Counted from the first letter of the stretch, positions 17,466 through 28,896 are shown. The stretch is DNA of 64,000 nucleotides from Phycisphaerae bacterium (GCA_016795035.1 JAEUIT010000054.1:62001-126000); one strand, 5' to 3'. Program-made: numbers and translations. The notes: a model not told the origin generated them from the sequence alone.

Positions 17466-17966
17466 TTAGTAGGTGTTGTACTTCTTGCCGTTCGAGTCGA
17501 CCTCGCCGTTCGCGCAGTTGGCGATCACGGTGCCCTTCGCGGCGTCGTAGACCCAGCCGCCGTTGCCGCCGAGCGTGTCGACGAACGTGGCCTTGCCCTT
17601 GTTCGCGCCGACCGGGAGCGGCGGAACCGCGCGCATGTACGGGCCGAAGATGATGCCGTTCGCGACGTCGCGGTCGCCGGTGGTGCCGCCGGTGACGTCG
17701 CTGTACTTCGTGAGCGAGTCTTCCAGCTTCGCGAGCGCCGGATAGGCGCCGTTGTGGTCGACCTGGAAGAGTTCGATGGCGTTGCGGATCACCGCGAGGT
17801 TCGCCGCAAGCGCGTTCTCGCCGGCGGTCGTCGCGCCACGGCTGAGCCGCGGAACTGCGATCGCCGCAAGCACGCCGATGATGACGATGACGATGACGAG
17901 CTCGATGAGGCTGAAGGCCCGCCGCAGGTTCGATCGACGAGAGCGCGGACTGATCGCGAGTTGCAT
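17466..17966 (-). CDS. gspG: Type II secretion major pseudopilin GspG-like
   Basis: A 166-residue pseudopilin, the main subunit of the periplasmic pseudopilus. A basic leader ends in RRA, followed by the FSLIELVIVIVIIGVLAAIAVP helix start with the invariant Glu5 for assembly. The globular part matches GspG size and ends GKKYNTY. Cleavage would occur after Ala instead of the usual Gly. It is the last gene of the locus, 137 bp after the GspC/PilP-like gene, and could have its own promoter because the major subunit is needed in excess. Confidence 0.85.
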   Translation of the reverse strand: MQLAISPRSRRSNLRRAFSLIELVIVIVIIGVLAAIAVPRLSRGATTAGENALAANLAVIRNAIELFQVDHNGAYPALAKLEDSLTKYSDVTGGTTGDRDVANGIIFGPYMRAVPPLPVGANKGKATFVDTLGGNGGWVYDAAKGTVIANCANGEVDSNGKKYNTY

Positions 17967-18102
17967 GGAGTTCCTCCGGAACGGGCGACCTTCACGAGGG
18001 TCGCCTTTGGCAGAGTGTTCATCGGCGAAGGAAAGGTCGGACTTTCGTGGCCGTGCGAACCCGGTCGGGAGTCTTTCGCAAGGCGACGGCGGCCAGAGGC
18101 CG

Positions 18103-18603
18103 TTAGCGGACGCGCCGCTCGACGCGATGGCCTTGGCGGTCGAAGACGACGAGATCGCTCGCGATCGCGACGACGGTCCAATCCGCGACGAGATCGCCCA
18201 CGCGCACGGTGCGTCCGTCCGCCACGGCGGCCGGATACGGGCCGACGAGGATCGCGGTGACGTCCGGAACGTTCACGTCGATCTCGACGGCCTTCGGCGT
18301 TGCAGCTTCGGGCTCGCGCTTCTGCGGCACCCGGAACGACTCCGGCAACTCCGAGAGCCGCGAGGTGGAAACGTCGAGCGCCCGCAGTCGACCTGCGACA
18401 TGCGTCAGCGAACTCTCGGTCGGGAGCGGCTGCGCGGGCCGCAGATCGTCCGCCGGCGCGGCCGGCGCGTCGGGGGCCACCGGTTCGGCGGCGCCGGCGA
18501 CGCTCGGGCCTCCGACTCCCAAGACCAGGCGATCCACGGCGAGCGCTCCGAGAGCGATGCCAAGGATCCCCACGAACACCAATCGTTCCTTCGGCAACGG
18601 CAT
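18103..18603 (-). CDS. GspC/PilP-like inner-membrane secretion component
   Basis: A 166-residue protein with one N-terminal membrane helix (FVGILGIALGALAVDRLVLG), a Pro/Ala-rich linker and a C-terminal small beta domain ending in RVGDLVADWTVVAIASDLVVFDRQG. That domain resembles the homology region by which GspC or PilP contacts the secretin. ATG at 18603 is chosen because it puts the helix near the N-terminus; an upstream in-frame ATG at 18684 would overlap pilO. It lies just after pilMNO, as pilP does. Assignment is by position and architecture. Confidence 0.6.
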   Translation of the reverse strand: MPLPKERLVFVGILGIALGALAVDRLVLGVGGPSVAGAAEPVAPDAPAAPADDLRPAQPLPTESSLTHVAGRLRALDVSTSRLSELPESFRVPQKREPEAATPKAVEIDVNVPDVTAILVGPYPAAVADGRTVRVGDLVADWTVVAIASDLVVFDRQGHRVERRVR

Positions 18604-18634
18604 GTCGAGAAGAGACGAACTAACAGGGCCTCGG

Positions 18635-19252
18635 TCAAGGAGCCTGCGCACGAACGGGCGCGGAATCGTCCGCACGCTCGGCATACCAGGTCAGCTCGAT
18701 CTCGACGCCCGCGCCGGCTGCGTCACCTGTCGGAGCTAGGACGACGAAGCCGACGACCGCGACATCTGGGAAGCCCTCGTGCATGGCCGCGAGAAAGCGC
18801 ACAGTGTCCGCAGATTCACAGGCGCCGGTGATGCGAATCGGCACGAGGGTCGCAAGCGACGACGTCTTCGGAACGCCGGGCGCGAGCGACGAGATGCGCA
18901 TCCCGTGCGCCGCAGCGAGCTCCGTGATCTTCGCGATCTTCGCGTTCAGCGACGAGACCGGCGCCAGCGTGCGCTCGCTCGACGCAAGGCGCTTCTCCTG
19001 CTCCGCGAGCACTCCCGCCAACTCCGTGCGCTCGCGCTCGAGCATGGCCACGGCTTCCGCGGACGCGGAGAGCTGCGCGCGGGCGGCGCGGTACGTCTCC
19101 CCTTCGAGCATGTGCGGCGCGGCGAAGCCGAAGTACCACGCCAGCGCCGCCACGCCGCAGATCGCGACGCCGGTCGCGTGGACGACGATCGGAGCGGGCG
19201 CGCGGCCGGCGGGCCTCGCGGCGGCGGTCGCAGCGGACGTCGCGGCGGTCAT
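18635..19252 (-). CDS. pilO: PilO-like pilus/secretion assembly protein
   Basis: A 205-residue bitopic protein with a helix (VVHATGVAICGVAALAWYFGF) after a short cytoplasmic tail, a coiled coil (about 60-115) and a C-terminal ferredoxin-like domain containing LVPIRITGACESADTVRFLAAMHEGF. PilO pairs with PilN to form the periplasmic alignment complex. The start at 19252 overlaps the pilN stop as ATGA, which supports the call over a longer upstream frame. Confidence 0.75.
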   Translation of the reverse strand: MTAATSAATAAARPAGRAPAPIVVHATGVAICGVAALAWYFGFAAPHMLEGETYRAARAQLSASAEAVAMLERERTELAGVLAEQEKRLASSERTLAPVSSLNAKIAKITELAAAHGMRISSLAPGVPKTSSLATLVPIRITGACESADTVRFLAAMHEGFPDVAVVGFVVLAPTGDAAGAGVEIELTWYAERADDSAPVRAQAP

Positions 19253-19806
19253 GGGCGAGTCCCTTCCTCGAGGATTCCCTCGATCTCGAACGCCGTCGCG
19301 TGCGCCGCGTCGGGCGCTCGCGCGCCCAGGATCGCCACGCGCCGGAAGGCGGGAATGCCCTCGAGCCGCATCACGAAGCCGGTGAGCGCCGAGACGTCGG
19401 AGACCTCGCCTTCGAGCCGAAGGACGAGCGAGTCGCCGCGCTGCGCGAGTTCCCACCGCGTGAAGATGAGGTCCTTCGGCAGGTCGCCGATGATGCGCAC
19501 GAGGAGCCGGCTCCAGTCCGGATGGTCCGTCGTGGCGTTCGCCGCGGCGATGCGCGACGCGTTCTTCGCCATGCGCGCCTTCAGGTCCTTCACGTCCCGC
19601 TCGAGCGCCGCGCGACGCTCCTCGCTCGCGGCGACGCTCGCATGCATGTCGTCGGCGCTCGTCCGTCGGTCGCCGCGCACGATGATGACCGCAACGGTGA
19701 CCAGCGCCACGCACCACGTCGCAACGAGGAGACGCCATCGCCCGACGCGTCGTCGCGACGCGCGGAGCTTTCGCCGATCGGACGAGAGCAGGTTCACGGC
19801 GATCAT
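19249..19806 (-). CDS. pilN: PilN-like pilus/secretion assembly protein
   Basis: A 185-residue protein beginning MIAVNLLSSDRRKLR; the INLLP-like N-terminus is the part that binds PilM. It has one membrane helix (LLVATWCVALVTVAVIIV), a coiled coil and a PilN/fimbrial-assembly domain with FTRWELAQRGDSLVLRLEG. It links cytoplasmic PilM to periplasmic PilO. It has ATGA overlaps with pilM upstream and pilO downstream. Confidence 0.8.
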   Translation of the reverse strand: MIAVNLLSSDRRKLRASRRRVGRWRLLVATWCVALVTVAVIIVRGDRRTSADDMHASVAASEERRAALERDVKDLKARMAKNASRIAAANATTDHPDWSRLLVRIIGDLPKDLIFTRWELAQRGDSLVLRLEGEVSDVSALTGFVMRLEGIPAFRRVAILGARAPDAAHATAFEIEGILEEGTRP

Positions 19807-20714
19807 GCGCGGACCCCCGGCCGGGCGGCGAGGCCGACGGCGACGAGCGCCTCGGCCGGAAGCGGCTCGCCGCCGTCCACGATCGAGTCGGAGTCGGCGA
19901 TCGTGACGGGCATCTCGAGCGCGGCGCGGATCGCTTCGGCGAATCGCTCCGCGGCGGCGCCGTCGACGGAAAGCAGCCGATCCACCGGGTTGCGCTCGTC
20001 TCGTCGTTGCAGGTAGCCGAGCGTGAGGCGCATCTCCGAGAGCAGTTCGTCGCGCGCCGCCATGCCGCCGTCGCGGATCGCCGCCGGGCTCACCTCGAGC
20101 CGACGCACATACCCCACCTGCCCGCGCTCGATGGTGATCACGTGCGCCGTCCGTTCGGTCACGTCGAGGAGCACCTCGAACGGGCGCGGGCGGAGCGGCG
20201 CCAGGCCGCGCGCCGCCGCAATCGGACGCGACTCGATCGCGACCACGTCGAGCCCCGCGGCGTCGAACGCGCATGCGATGGATTCGGAAGTCGCCGTCGA
20301 GAGCCCGATCGCGAGCGCTCGCACGCCGGCGTTCGTCGCGACGCCGTCGGTCGGCCACCACGCGCACTCGATCTCTGCCGCGTCCACCTTGCGAAGCCGC
20401 GCGAGCTGGGCCGCGACGATCTGATCGACGGGCGGCGCGTTCGCACCCGTCGCCGCCGTCGGCGCGGGCACGCGAAGCTCGAGCGTCGTCACATCTTCGT
20501 CGCTCGGCGCGACGACGACCGGCGCGGGGACGAACCCCTGCCGCGCCATCACCCGCGCGAGGCGCTGCACTTCGGCGCCGAGGTCGTCGAAGCGCCGCGC
20601 GACGCTGGTCGCCGCATGCACGCGACGCCCGGCCGACGATGCGAACTGCACCGCGACGATCCGGCTCGCGCCGAGGTCGACGCCGATCGAACCGGGTTGG
20701 CGCGACATCGTCAT
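19803..20714 (-). CDS. pilM: PilM-like actin-fold assembly protein
   Basis: A 303-residue cytoplasmic protein of the PilM/GspL-cyto family with an actin-like ATPase fold. The first phosphate loop GVDLGASRIVAVQF is near residue 10, a second phosphate-type segment is EVLLDVTERTAHVITIERGQV, and the C-terminus ends with PLPAEALVAVGLAAR. It should bind the PilN N-terminus and couple it to the ATPase and GspF platform. The start at 20714 overlaps the gspF stop as ATGA; ATG at 20708 is an alternative. Confidence 0.78.
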   Translation of the reverse strand: MTMSRQPGSIGVDLGASRIVAVQFASSAGRRVHAATSVARRFDDLGAEVQRLARVMARQGFVPAPVVVAPSDEDVTTLELRVPAPTAATGANAPPVDQIVAAQLARLRKVDAAEIECAWWPTDGVATNAGVRALAIGLSTATSESIACAFDAAGLDVVAIESRPIAAARGLAPLRPRPFEVLLDVTERTAHVITIERGQVGYVRRLEVSPAAIRDGGMAARDELLSEMRLTLGYLQRRDERNPVDRLLSVDGAAAERFAEAIRAALEMPVTIADSDSIVDGGEPLPAEALVAVGLAARPGVRA

Positions 20715-21918
20715 GGGCGCGGACCTCCGCCGGCCGAGGCTGCAACGTCGAAGAGCGGGAGGAACAGGCTGATCGCGACGAACGCGATCATCGCGCCGAG
20801 GACGCCGAGGAGCAGCGGCTCGAGCGCCCGCGCGAGTCCGCGCACGGCGGTCTCGTTGTCCTCGTCGAGATGCTGCGAGACCTGCGTGAGCACCGGGCCG
20901 ATCTTGCCCGAGCGCTCGGCGCTCGCGATTGCCTGGCACACGCTCGGCGGAATGCAGTCGCCGGTCTCCATCACCGAGGCGAGCGACTCGCCGCGCGAGA
21001 CCGCCTCCTCCGCGCGGGCGAGCAGGTCGACATAGGCCGGATGCGTCATCGCCTCGCGCGTGAGGCGAAGCGCGTCGAGCAGGCTCACCTTGGCGTCGAG
21101 CAGCAGGCCGAGCCCGCGCACGAGCTGGGCGGTCGCGAGCGAACGGGTGAGATTGCCGACGGCCGGCAACGCTAGCGCGCGCGCCGCGACCCAGCGGCGC
21201 GTCGGTCGCCAGAGGATCGCGCCGACCGAAGCCCCGATCGCGAGCAGGCCGACGACCAGCGAGAGGATCCAGTGCTCCGAGATCGCGGTGCCGACCGTGA
21301 TGAGAAGGTCGGTCATCGCCGGGATCGGCGCCTGCACGGCGTCGAACATCGAGCGGAAACGCGGAACGACGAAGACGAGCAGTCCGATCAGGACGCAGAA
21401 CGAGGCTGCAACGACGACCATCGGATACGCGACGGCCGCGATCACCGCGCGGCGCACCCGCGCCTGGCGGCGATAGTGCTGCGCGAGGTCGGTGAGCATG
21501 CGATCGAGGATGCCGGCCGTCTCCCCAGCGTTCGTCATGGTGCGGCAGATGGGGTCGAAGATCCTCGGCATCGCCGCCATCGCCTCGCTCAAGGCGGCGC
21601 CTTCCTCGACGCGTCGTCGGAGCTCCGCCGAGACGCGGCGCACCGCGTCGTCCGACTGCCGCTCGATCGCGACGAGCGCCTCGACGAGCGGCGTTCCGGT
21701 CGACACGAGAAGCGCCGCTTGCCGCAGGAACGCGGCGAGCCGATCGGCATTGAGGCGACGCAAGGGCGCCGCGTTCGCGGCGGCCGCGCCGCGCTCGTCG
21801 ACGCGCGTGGCGACGATCCCCTGCTCGCGCAGGCTGCGCACGGCGGCGCCGCGGTCGCCCGCCTCGATCGTGCCGTTGACGGCCTGTCCTTCGAGCGTGA
21901 AGCCCTCGTAGGCGACTT

Positions 21919-21922
<4 letters not shown>
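20711..21922 (-). CDS. gspF: Type II secretion / pilus platform protein GspF
   Basis: A 403-residue polytopic platform protein. The duplicated GspF/PilC domains each carry a GxxLxxAL-type helical core: LVSTGTPLVEALVAIERQ...IFDPICRTMTNAGETAGILDRML, and LLLDAKVSLLDALRLTREAM...ERSGKIGPVLTQV. There are about three membrane helices, including one near the C-terminus (LLLGVLGAMIAFVAISLFLPLF). It is rotated by the GspE ATPase to add pilins. The ATG at 21922 overlaps the gspE stop as ATGA. Confidence 0.92.
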
Positions 21923-23699
<1,777 letters not shown>

Positions 23700-23703
<4 letters not shown>

Positions 23704-24035
23704 AGGAAGCTCCTGGCCGCGGCGTGCACGTCGGGGTACTGCTCGAAGAGCGCGCCGATGCCGACGATGTCGAGCGCCTCGCGCATCGTCGCGCCGACGT
23801 TCACGAGCTTCAGCGACCGACCGCTCTCGGCGAGCGCGTCGGACACGTCGAGGAGCGCCTCGAGCCCGACGCTGTCCGCGAACGGGACGGCGCCGAGATC
23901 GACGACCACGCGGCCGCGGCGCTTCGCGATGGCCGCGAACACCGTCTCGCGCACCGCCCGCGCGTCATCGCCGCAAAGCGGCCCTTTCGGAGCGACCACG
24001 CCGATGGCGCCAGCTGTCGATTCGGCGATTTCCAT
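23700..24035 (-). CDS. STAS-domain anti-anti-sigma-like protein
   Basis: A 111-residue single STAS domain of the SpoIIAA/RsbV kind. The phosphorylatable position is Ser55 in FADSVGLEAL, within the usual strand-turn-helix. These proteins act as phospho-switches by binding a partner kinase or sigma regulator. Here the partner may be the histidine kinase just upstream (23-bp gap). The gene overlaps gspE as ATGA, so it is made with the secretion ATPase. Its target is unknown. Confidence 0.85.
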
Positions 24036-24058
24036 GGTGCGACTCCTGAAGCGACGGC

Positions 24059-25537
24059 CTACGCCGCGAGCGAGACCGAACGCTGCGCGGGCAGCGCGAG
24101 CGTGAACGTGGAACCGCGATCGACGACCGACGAGACCGTCACGTCGCCGCCGTGAAGACGAGCGATCTGGCGCGCGACCGAGAGGCCGAGGCCGGTGCCG
24201 GTGATCTTCTCCACGCGCGGATCGCGAGCGCGATAGAAGCTCTCGAAGATGCGCTCCTGGTCGTTCTCGCCGATGCCGATGCCGGTGTCGGCGATCTCGA
24301 AGCGCACCTCGCTCGGCGTTGCACGCAGCGTGAGCGACACGGAGCCGCCTGCGGGCGTGTACTTCACCGCGTTGCCGAGGAGGTTCGCGAGCGTCATGTA
24401 GATGCGGTCGCGGTCGCCGGTGAACGTCGGGAGTTTCGGCGGCAGCTTGAATTCGAGGCGAATGGACTTCGCCTCGGCCTGCGCCTTGAAGTCCTTCTCT
24501 AGGTCGGCGAGGAGGGCGTCGGTGCGCACGTCGTCGACGTGCAGCTTCATCGTGCCCGCTTCCATCTCCGAGACCGAGAGCATCTCGGAGACCATGCGCT
24601 CGAGGCGCCGGCTCTCGCTGGAGATGACCTCGAGGCAGCGGCCTCGCACCTCCTTCGTCGGCTCCTCCTCGGCGATGAGCTCGTCGACGTAGAGCCGGAT
24701 GTTGGTGAGGGGCGTGCGGAGTTCGTGCGTCGCCTGCGCGACGAACGTGTCGCGGGCAAGCATCGCGAGCTTCTGCTGCGAGACGTCCTCGAGGAGGACG
24801 AGCGCTCCGCCGCCGGGCAACGCACGCGTCGAAACGCGGAGCGTCGCTTCCGCGTCGGCGTCGCCGCCCGCGGCTGCAACGTCGACACTGGCCCTCGTGG
24901 CCCGCGTGCCGCTCGCCGCGAGGGTCACCGCTTCCGTCACGCGTTCATCGGGCAGGAACTCCGAGAGCGGCTTGCCGAGGGCGGCGTCGCGCCGCGTCGC
25001 GAGGAGAAGCGCCGCGGCGCCGTTGAGCCACGTGAGGCGACCGCTCGAGTCGACGGCCGCGAGCCCGATCCACAACGACTCGGCGAGCGACGAGCCGAGC
25101 CCTCCGCCCGAGACGAGCGGCATCGAACTCGGTTCGGCGAGCGAGCCTTGTGCGGCGATCGAGCGAGCGATGCGATCGGCGAGCGCGTTCCACGCGACGG
25201 CGGCGCTGCCGAAGCGCTCGTCGACGCGCAGCGCGGCGTCGTCCGCCTCTCCGCCTGCGGCGGCGCACGCCGCTTCCGCAACGGCGAGCGGACCTCGTAT
25301 CGCTCGACGTTGCCGCAGCGAGATCGCGGTCACGAGCGCGCCGACGACGATGCCGCCGCCGATCGGAATCGATTCCGGGGAGCGAAGGAGGGAGTCGGGC
25401 GCCGGCGCGGCCTCGTCGGCAGGGGGCTTCGGCAGCGCCCAGAGCGCGATGCCCGCTGTACCGAGCGCGGCGACGAAGCCCGCGGCGAGCGCGCAGCGCA
25501 CGGAGATGTCTCCGGCAAAGCGAAGGCCGCCGCCCAT
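24059..25537 (-). CDS. Membrane sensor histidine kinase
   Basis: A 492-residue sensor kinase. Two N-terminal membrane helices flank a short periplasmic loop. A PAS-like domain (WIGLAAVDSSGRLTWLNGAAALLL) follows, then HisKA with phospho-acceptor His in ATHELRTPLTNIR, and the HATPase core with N box NLLGNAVKYTP, G1 DTGIGIG, F box and G2 GTGLGL. ATG at 25537 has an AGGTG site 7 nt upstream; an in-frame ATG at 25609 is possible. It heads the STAS-gspE-gspF run, so it may sense envelope or secretion status. The nearby response regulator at 29086 is a candidate partner. Confidence 0.88.
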   Translation of the reverse strand: MGGGLRFAGDISVRCALAAGFVAALGTAGIALWALPKPPADEAAPAPDSLLRSPESIPIGGGIVVGALVTAISLRQRRAIRGPLAVAEAACAAAGGEADDAALRVDERFGSAAVAWNALADRIARSIAAQGSLAEPSSMPLVSGGGLGSSLAESLWIGLAAVDSSGRLTWLNGAAALLLATRRDAALGKPLSEFLPDERVTEAVTLAASGTRATRASVDVAAAGGDADAEATLRVSTRALPGGGALVLLEDVSQQKLAMLARDTFVAQATHELRTPLTNIRLYVDELIAEEEPTKEVRGRCLEVISSESRRLERMVSEMLSVSEMEAGTMKLHVDDVRTDALLADLEKDFKAQAEAKSIRLEFKLPPKLPTFTGDRDRIYMTLANLLGNAVKYTPAGGSVSLTLRATPSEVRFEIADTGIGIGENDQERIFESFYRARDPRVEKITGTGLGLSVARQIARLHGGDVTVSSVVDRGSTFTLALPAQRSVSLAA

Positions 25538-25688
25538 GCGAACACCTGTTGTTCGGCGCGTTCCAAACATCCCCGGCGCAGCCCTCCAGTGAGTCTCGGA
25601 TCGCTTCATCGGGCCGCCGATGACGACGGTTGAAGCCGATCCTTCGTCCGGGGTCGCGGGTTATCGACCGGCGCCGCGCAGTCCGCGC

Positions 25689-27404
25689 TCACTCGACAAA
25701 CGTGCGCCGCACCGTGGAGGGGTCGACGGTCCAAAGGCGCTCGCACAGCGCATCGGGCGGCGTGCTCACGATCCACGGGTCTCGCGCGACGCTGACACCG
25801 GCTGCAACGCCGAAGTCGCCGCCCACGCACACGCCCTTGAACGATGCCGCCGCGTTCACCTGCAGCGAACCCGTCACGATCACCGACGCGTTGAAGCGCG
25901 ACGGGTACATGTCGGTGATGTCGGCGTCGGTCGCGCCGCCGATGTACGGGTACGGAAGGCCGCTCGGATTGAAGTTCAGGTCGCCGCCCGAGTTCTCGCG
26001 CAGGAGCGTCGTCGGCTCGATCTCGATCGAACCGACCACGACAAGCGCCGGATAGCCGAGCACCGCGGGCTCGAACACGAGCCCGCCGCGCAGGCGCGAT
26101 CCGGCCCCGGGATTCAGCACGATCAGCGTCCCGACCACGCGCATGTCCTCGAGGTCGATCGTGCGGTTCGCGCAGTCGAGGACGTAGACGCCGCGCGCGT
26201 TGTACGCGCCGCTCGGCAGCGTGTGGCGCGGGGACAGCAGGATCCGCGAGCCGAGCTTCGAGATCGTGTCGTAGTTGAGCGCCGTTCCCGTCGCCGCGAG
26301 CGGGGCGATCTCCGCGGCGGTCGGAAAGCGCACGAGCGCCGCCCGCCGCTGCAACGACGCCTGCAACGTGGAGCCGAAGGACGCGAGGTTCACGACGCCC
26401 GCGGGCACGGCGCCGCGCGACGTCGAGACGACGCCGACCCCATCGACGACGGAGAGCGAGCCCGACCCGCTCGTCCCGAACGCGCCCGCGACGGCCACGG
26501 GACGCTCGAGCGCCGAGAACGGACGTCGCACCGGATTCGCGTCGGCGGTCGCCGATCGACGGCCGATCCCGCTCGTCGACTGGAAGGTGAGCCGAACCGG
26601 CTGACTCCCCGCGGGGAATGTCGACGACGGGCTCACGCTCGACGCGGCGCGGAGCGTCTGCGACGACGCCGTCGACGTCATCGCGAACGTGCGCCGCGTG
26701 ATGCCGTCGTCGAGCGTGCTGTTCTCGAGTTCGAGCATGGCCCACGCGGTTCCGTCGCGCAGGCGCCGCTCGGCGTCGGAGGCGTCGCGAAGGTCGCGGC
26801 CCAGTCGTCCGACGGCGCGACTGACGAAGAGCGCGCCGAGCGCGATCGTGATCATGAGGAGCGCGAAGCCGAGCGCCGCGATGTGGGCAGTTCCGCGACG
26901 CGGGCGCGCCCGGCGGCGCCGAGGCCGCGCGTACACGGCACGACGCGTGGTGACCGTACGGTCCGCGACGCGCACGGACACGCTGACGCACTTCAGCCCG
27001 GTGTCGCTCCCGGAGGCGCTTGCGGCGTCGGCGTTCGAGACCCACGTGACGGTGATGGCCAGGGTCCACCGCCCGCTCGGGTCGAACCACGAGGGCACCG
27101 GCCCGGTCCAGCCGTTCGCGTCGTCGAGGTCGTCCCACGTCGACGGGCCGGGCGACGTCTCGCCGCTCTCGCCGCCCAGTCCGCCGGGGATCGTGGGATC
27201 CTCGAAGGGAAGTCGTTCGTGCCACGCGATGACCGCATCGGCGATGCGGCTCGCCTCGCGCAGCTCGCTCGCGCGCCGTGCGGTCTTCGTTGCAGCCGAC
27301 GCCAGCGAAAGCGCGGAGGTCGAGGCGACCGCGAGAATGAGGAGCGCGATCGCCGCTTCGGCGAGCGTCATGCCGCGGCGCGGTTGGCGAGAAGCGCGGG
27401 TCAC
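25689..27404 (-). CDS. Double-headed prepilin: PilV/GspI-like head fused to PilX/GspK-like protein
   Basis: A 571-residue protein starting at a GTG that overlaps the gspJ stop (GTGA). The first 40 residues are a class III prepilin signal, RRG followed by MTLAEAAIALLILAVAS with Glu5. After a pilin-like domain of about 160 residues comes an Arg-rich stretch and a second N-terminal-type helix, RRGTAHIAALGFALLMITIALGALFV, typical of PilX or GspK. The long C-terminal region is beta-rich with repeated Gly/Val patterns. No stop or start separates the halves, so this looks like a real fusion of two minor pilins normally encoded separately. Confidence 0.75.
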   Translation of the reverse strand: MTRASRQPRRGMTLAEAAIALLILAVASTSALSLASAATKTARRASELREASRIADAVIAWHERLPFEDPTIPGGLGGESGETSPGPSTWDDLDDANGWTGPVPSWFDPSGRWTLAITVTWVSNADAASASGSDTGLKCVSVSVRVADRTVTTRRAVYARPRRRRARPRRGTAHIAALGFALLMITIALGALFVSRAVGRLGRDLRDASDAERRLRDGTAWAMLELENSTLDDGITRRTFAMTSTASSQTLRAASSVSPSSTFPAGSQPVRLTFQSTSGIGRRSATADANPVRRPFSALERPVAVAGAFGTSGSGSLSVVDGVGVVSTSRGAVPAGVVNLASFGSTLQASLQRRAALVRFPTAAEIAPLAATGTALNYDTISKLGSRILLSPRHTLPSGAYNARGVYVLDCANRTIDLEDMRVVGTLIVLNPGAGSRLRGGLVFEPAVLGYPALVVVGSIEIEPTTLLRENSGGDLNFNPSGLPYPYIGGATDADITDMYPSRFNASVIVTGSLQVNAAASFKGVCVGGDFGVAAGVSVARDPWIVSTPPDALCERLWTVDPSTVRRTFVE

Positions 27405-28429
27405 GGCAGCGTCGGCTCCGTGGGGAGTGCGATCGGCGTCTCGACCGCAGGGTCGCCGCCGACGAGCTGCAGCTTGGCGATCATCGTCGGCACCGCCATG
27501 CGCTCGGCGCCCGGCGTGATGATCGAGGCCTTGCCGTAGAGCTCATAGACGAGGACGCGCGCGTTCACCTCGGTCCATCCGCCGAGCGACAGGGAAAGGA
27601 GTTTCGAGCCGTCGCCGATGGTGGCGACGGTGTCCAGCGAGACGAGGATCGCATTGAGCGCGGAGCCGACGATCGCGACCGACTTCTCGGTGCCCATCGA
27701 GGCTCCGACGAAGGAGAAGTCCTGCCATGTCGCGGTCTGCGCCATCGCCGAGACCTGGACCGTGGCGCTCGCGATGTCGGTCGCCGACGGCTCCCCTCCG
27801 ACCACCGTGCGCACGGAGAGCGTGAAGACGCCCAGCGGTGAGACTCCACGTTTCACCTTGAGGCGCACGCGCGACACCTCCCACGAGACGGCGCCTGCCG
27901 GAAGCGCCGGCGTGACGAGAATGGCGGAGCCGAGCGACCCGCTGCCGATCGACATCGATCCGAGGACGGGCGACTCCTGCGACGCCCCGAGCAGCATCTC
28001 GCTCGTGGTCGTCAGGGTCGGCGAGGAGCGCGTGGCCACGGTGATCGGCGTGAGCTCGAACGACGTGACGCGCGAGACGAGCGGCGCCTCGTCGCCGTTC
28101 TCCGTGCGGAGAAGCGGATCGCCCGAGGTGCCGTTCCAGCGGTACCGGACGGTCTCCGCGTTGCCGTCGCCCGTCCGGTCGGCCACGGTGATCGAGAGAT
28201 CCCTCGCAGTGTATGAGACGATGCCGGTCGCCTCCGAGAGATCGAGCCGAAGCTGGTCGAGCGCGGCAGCTCGCTCGCGATTGCGGTCGATGTCGGCCGA
28301 GGCGTCGACCGCGCGCATGCAGAGCGCGATCGCGCCATTGGCTGCAACGACGAGAACGACCATGATGCCCATGACGAGCACGAGCTCTGTCACGGTGAAG
28401 CCGCGGCGCGGGCGTCGCGTCACTTCCAT
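27401..28429 (-). CDS. gspJ: Minor pseudopilin GspJ/PilW-like
   Basis: A 342-residue minor pseudopilin with leader RRPRRG and helix FTVTELVLVMGIMVVLVVAANGAIAL. The Glu5 of the mature form is present and the -1 residue is Gly. The long globular part is larger than usual GspJ (about 200 residues), with an inserted beta-rich segment (about 150-280). It probably forms part of the tip complex with GspH and the double-headed prepilin. The start overlaps the gspH stop by 10 bp. Confidence 0.75.
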   Translation of the reverse strand: MEVTRRPRRGFTVTELVLVMGIMVVLVVAANGAIALCMRAVDASADIDRNRERAAALDQLRLDLSEATGIVSYTARDLSITVADRTGDGNAETVRYRWNGTSGDPLLRTENGDEAPLVSRVTSFELTPITVATRSSPTLTTTSEMLLGASQESPVLGSMSIGSGSLGSAILVTPALPAGAVSWEVSRVRLKVKRGVSPLGVFTLSVRTVVGGEPSATDIASATVQVSAMAQTATWQDFSFVGASMGTEKSVAIVGSALNAILVSLDTVATIGDGSKLLSLSLGGWTEVNARVLVYELYGKASIITPGAERMAVPTMIAKLQLVGGDPAVETPIALPTEPTLP

Positions 28430-28896
28430 GAGACGGCCCCCGCGTCGGACACGAGGAGGATGCGCGTGTCGCGTCCGCGCCTGAGCTCGATCGCGCCCGA
28501 GCGCTTCGGCGTGCCGTAAGGGCCGATCTCGATCCCGGACCGGCCGCCGAAGTTCGCGGCAGCGATCGTCACCCCGTAGGGCGACCCGGAGACGTCGATC
28601 ACGCCCGAGCCGTCGCCGATGCCGCCGAGCTCGATGCCTGCAACGGTGAGACGGCCTCGCGCGAGGTCGATGGCGACCGTGGCCGACCGCGAGGAGGCTC
28701 GCGCTCGCTCGCGCACGAGCTCGATCTCGCGGCCGATGCGCGCCGCGGCGGCGTCGAGCGCCGCGCGATCCATGCGGCTCGCCATGCGCGGGGCCACGAT
28801 GGCCGCGATGGTCCCGACGATCGCGAGCGCAATGACCACCTCGACGAGCGAGAACGCCCGTCGCCGCGGCCGAACGCCCGTACGGTCGAAACCCAT
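28420..28896 (-). CDS. gspH: Minor pseudopilin GspH/FimT-like
   Basis: A 158-residue pseudopilin and the first gene of the secretion/pilus locus. The leader RRRA is followed by FSLVEVVIALAIVGTIAAIVAPRM, and Glu5 is present. The -1 residue is Ala, as in GspG. The helix continues with an RxxLDxAAARIGREIELVRERAR pattern typical of GspH/FimT. The 189-bp gap to the divergent response regulator should hold promoters for both directions; I see no confident -35/-10 pair. Confidence 0.78.
   Translation of the reverse strand: MGFDRTGVRPRRRAFSLVEVVIALAIVGTIAAIVAPRMASRMDRAALDAAAARIGREIELVRERARASSRSATVAIDLARGRLTVAGIELGGIGDGSGVIDVSGSPYGVTIAAANFGGRSGIEIGPYGTPKRSGAIELRRGRDTRILLVSDAGAVSWK

Noticed and set aside
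18635..19738. A 367-residue protein ending in PilO
   Set aside because: The first 160 residues are an Arg-rich shadow of pilN; the ATG at 19252 with an ATGA overlap is the natural start. The same reasoning trimmed pilM, gspF, dapF and the paralogue array genes.
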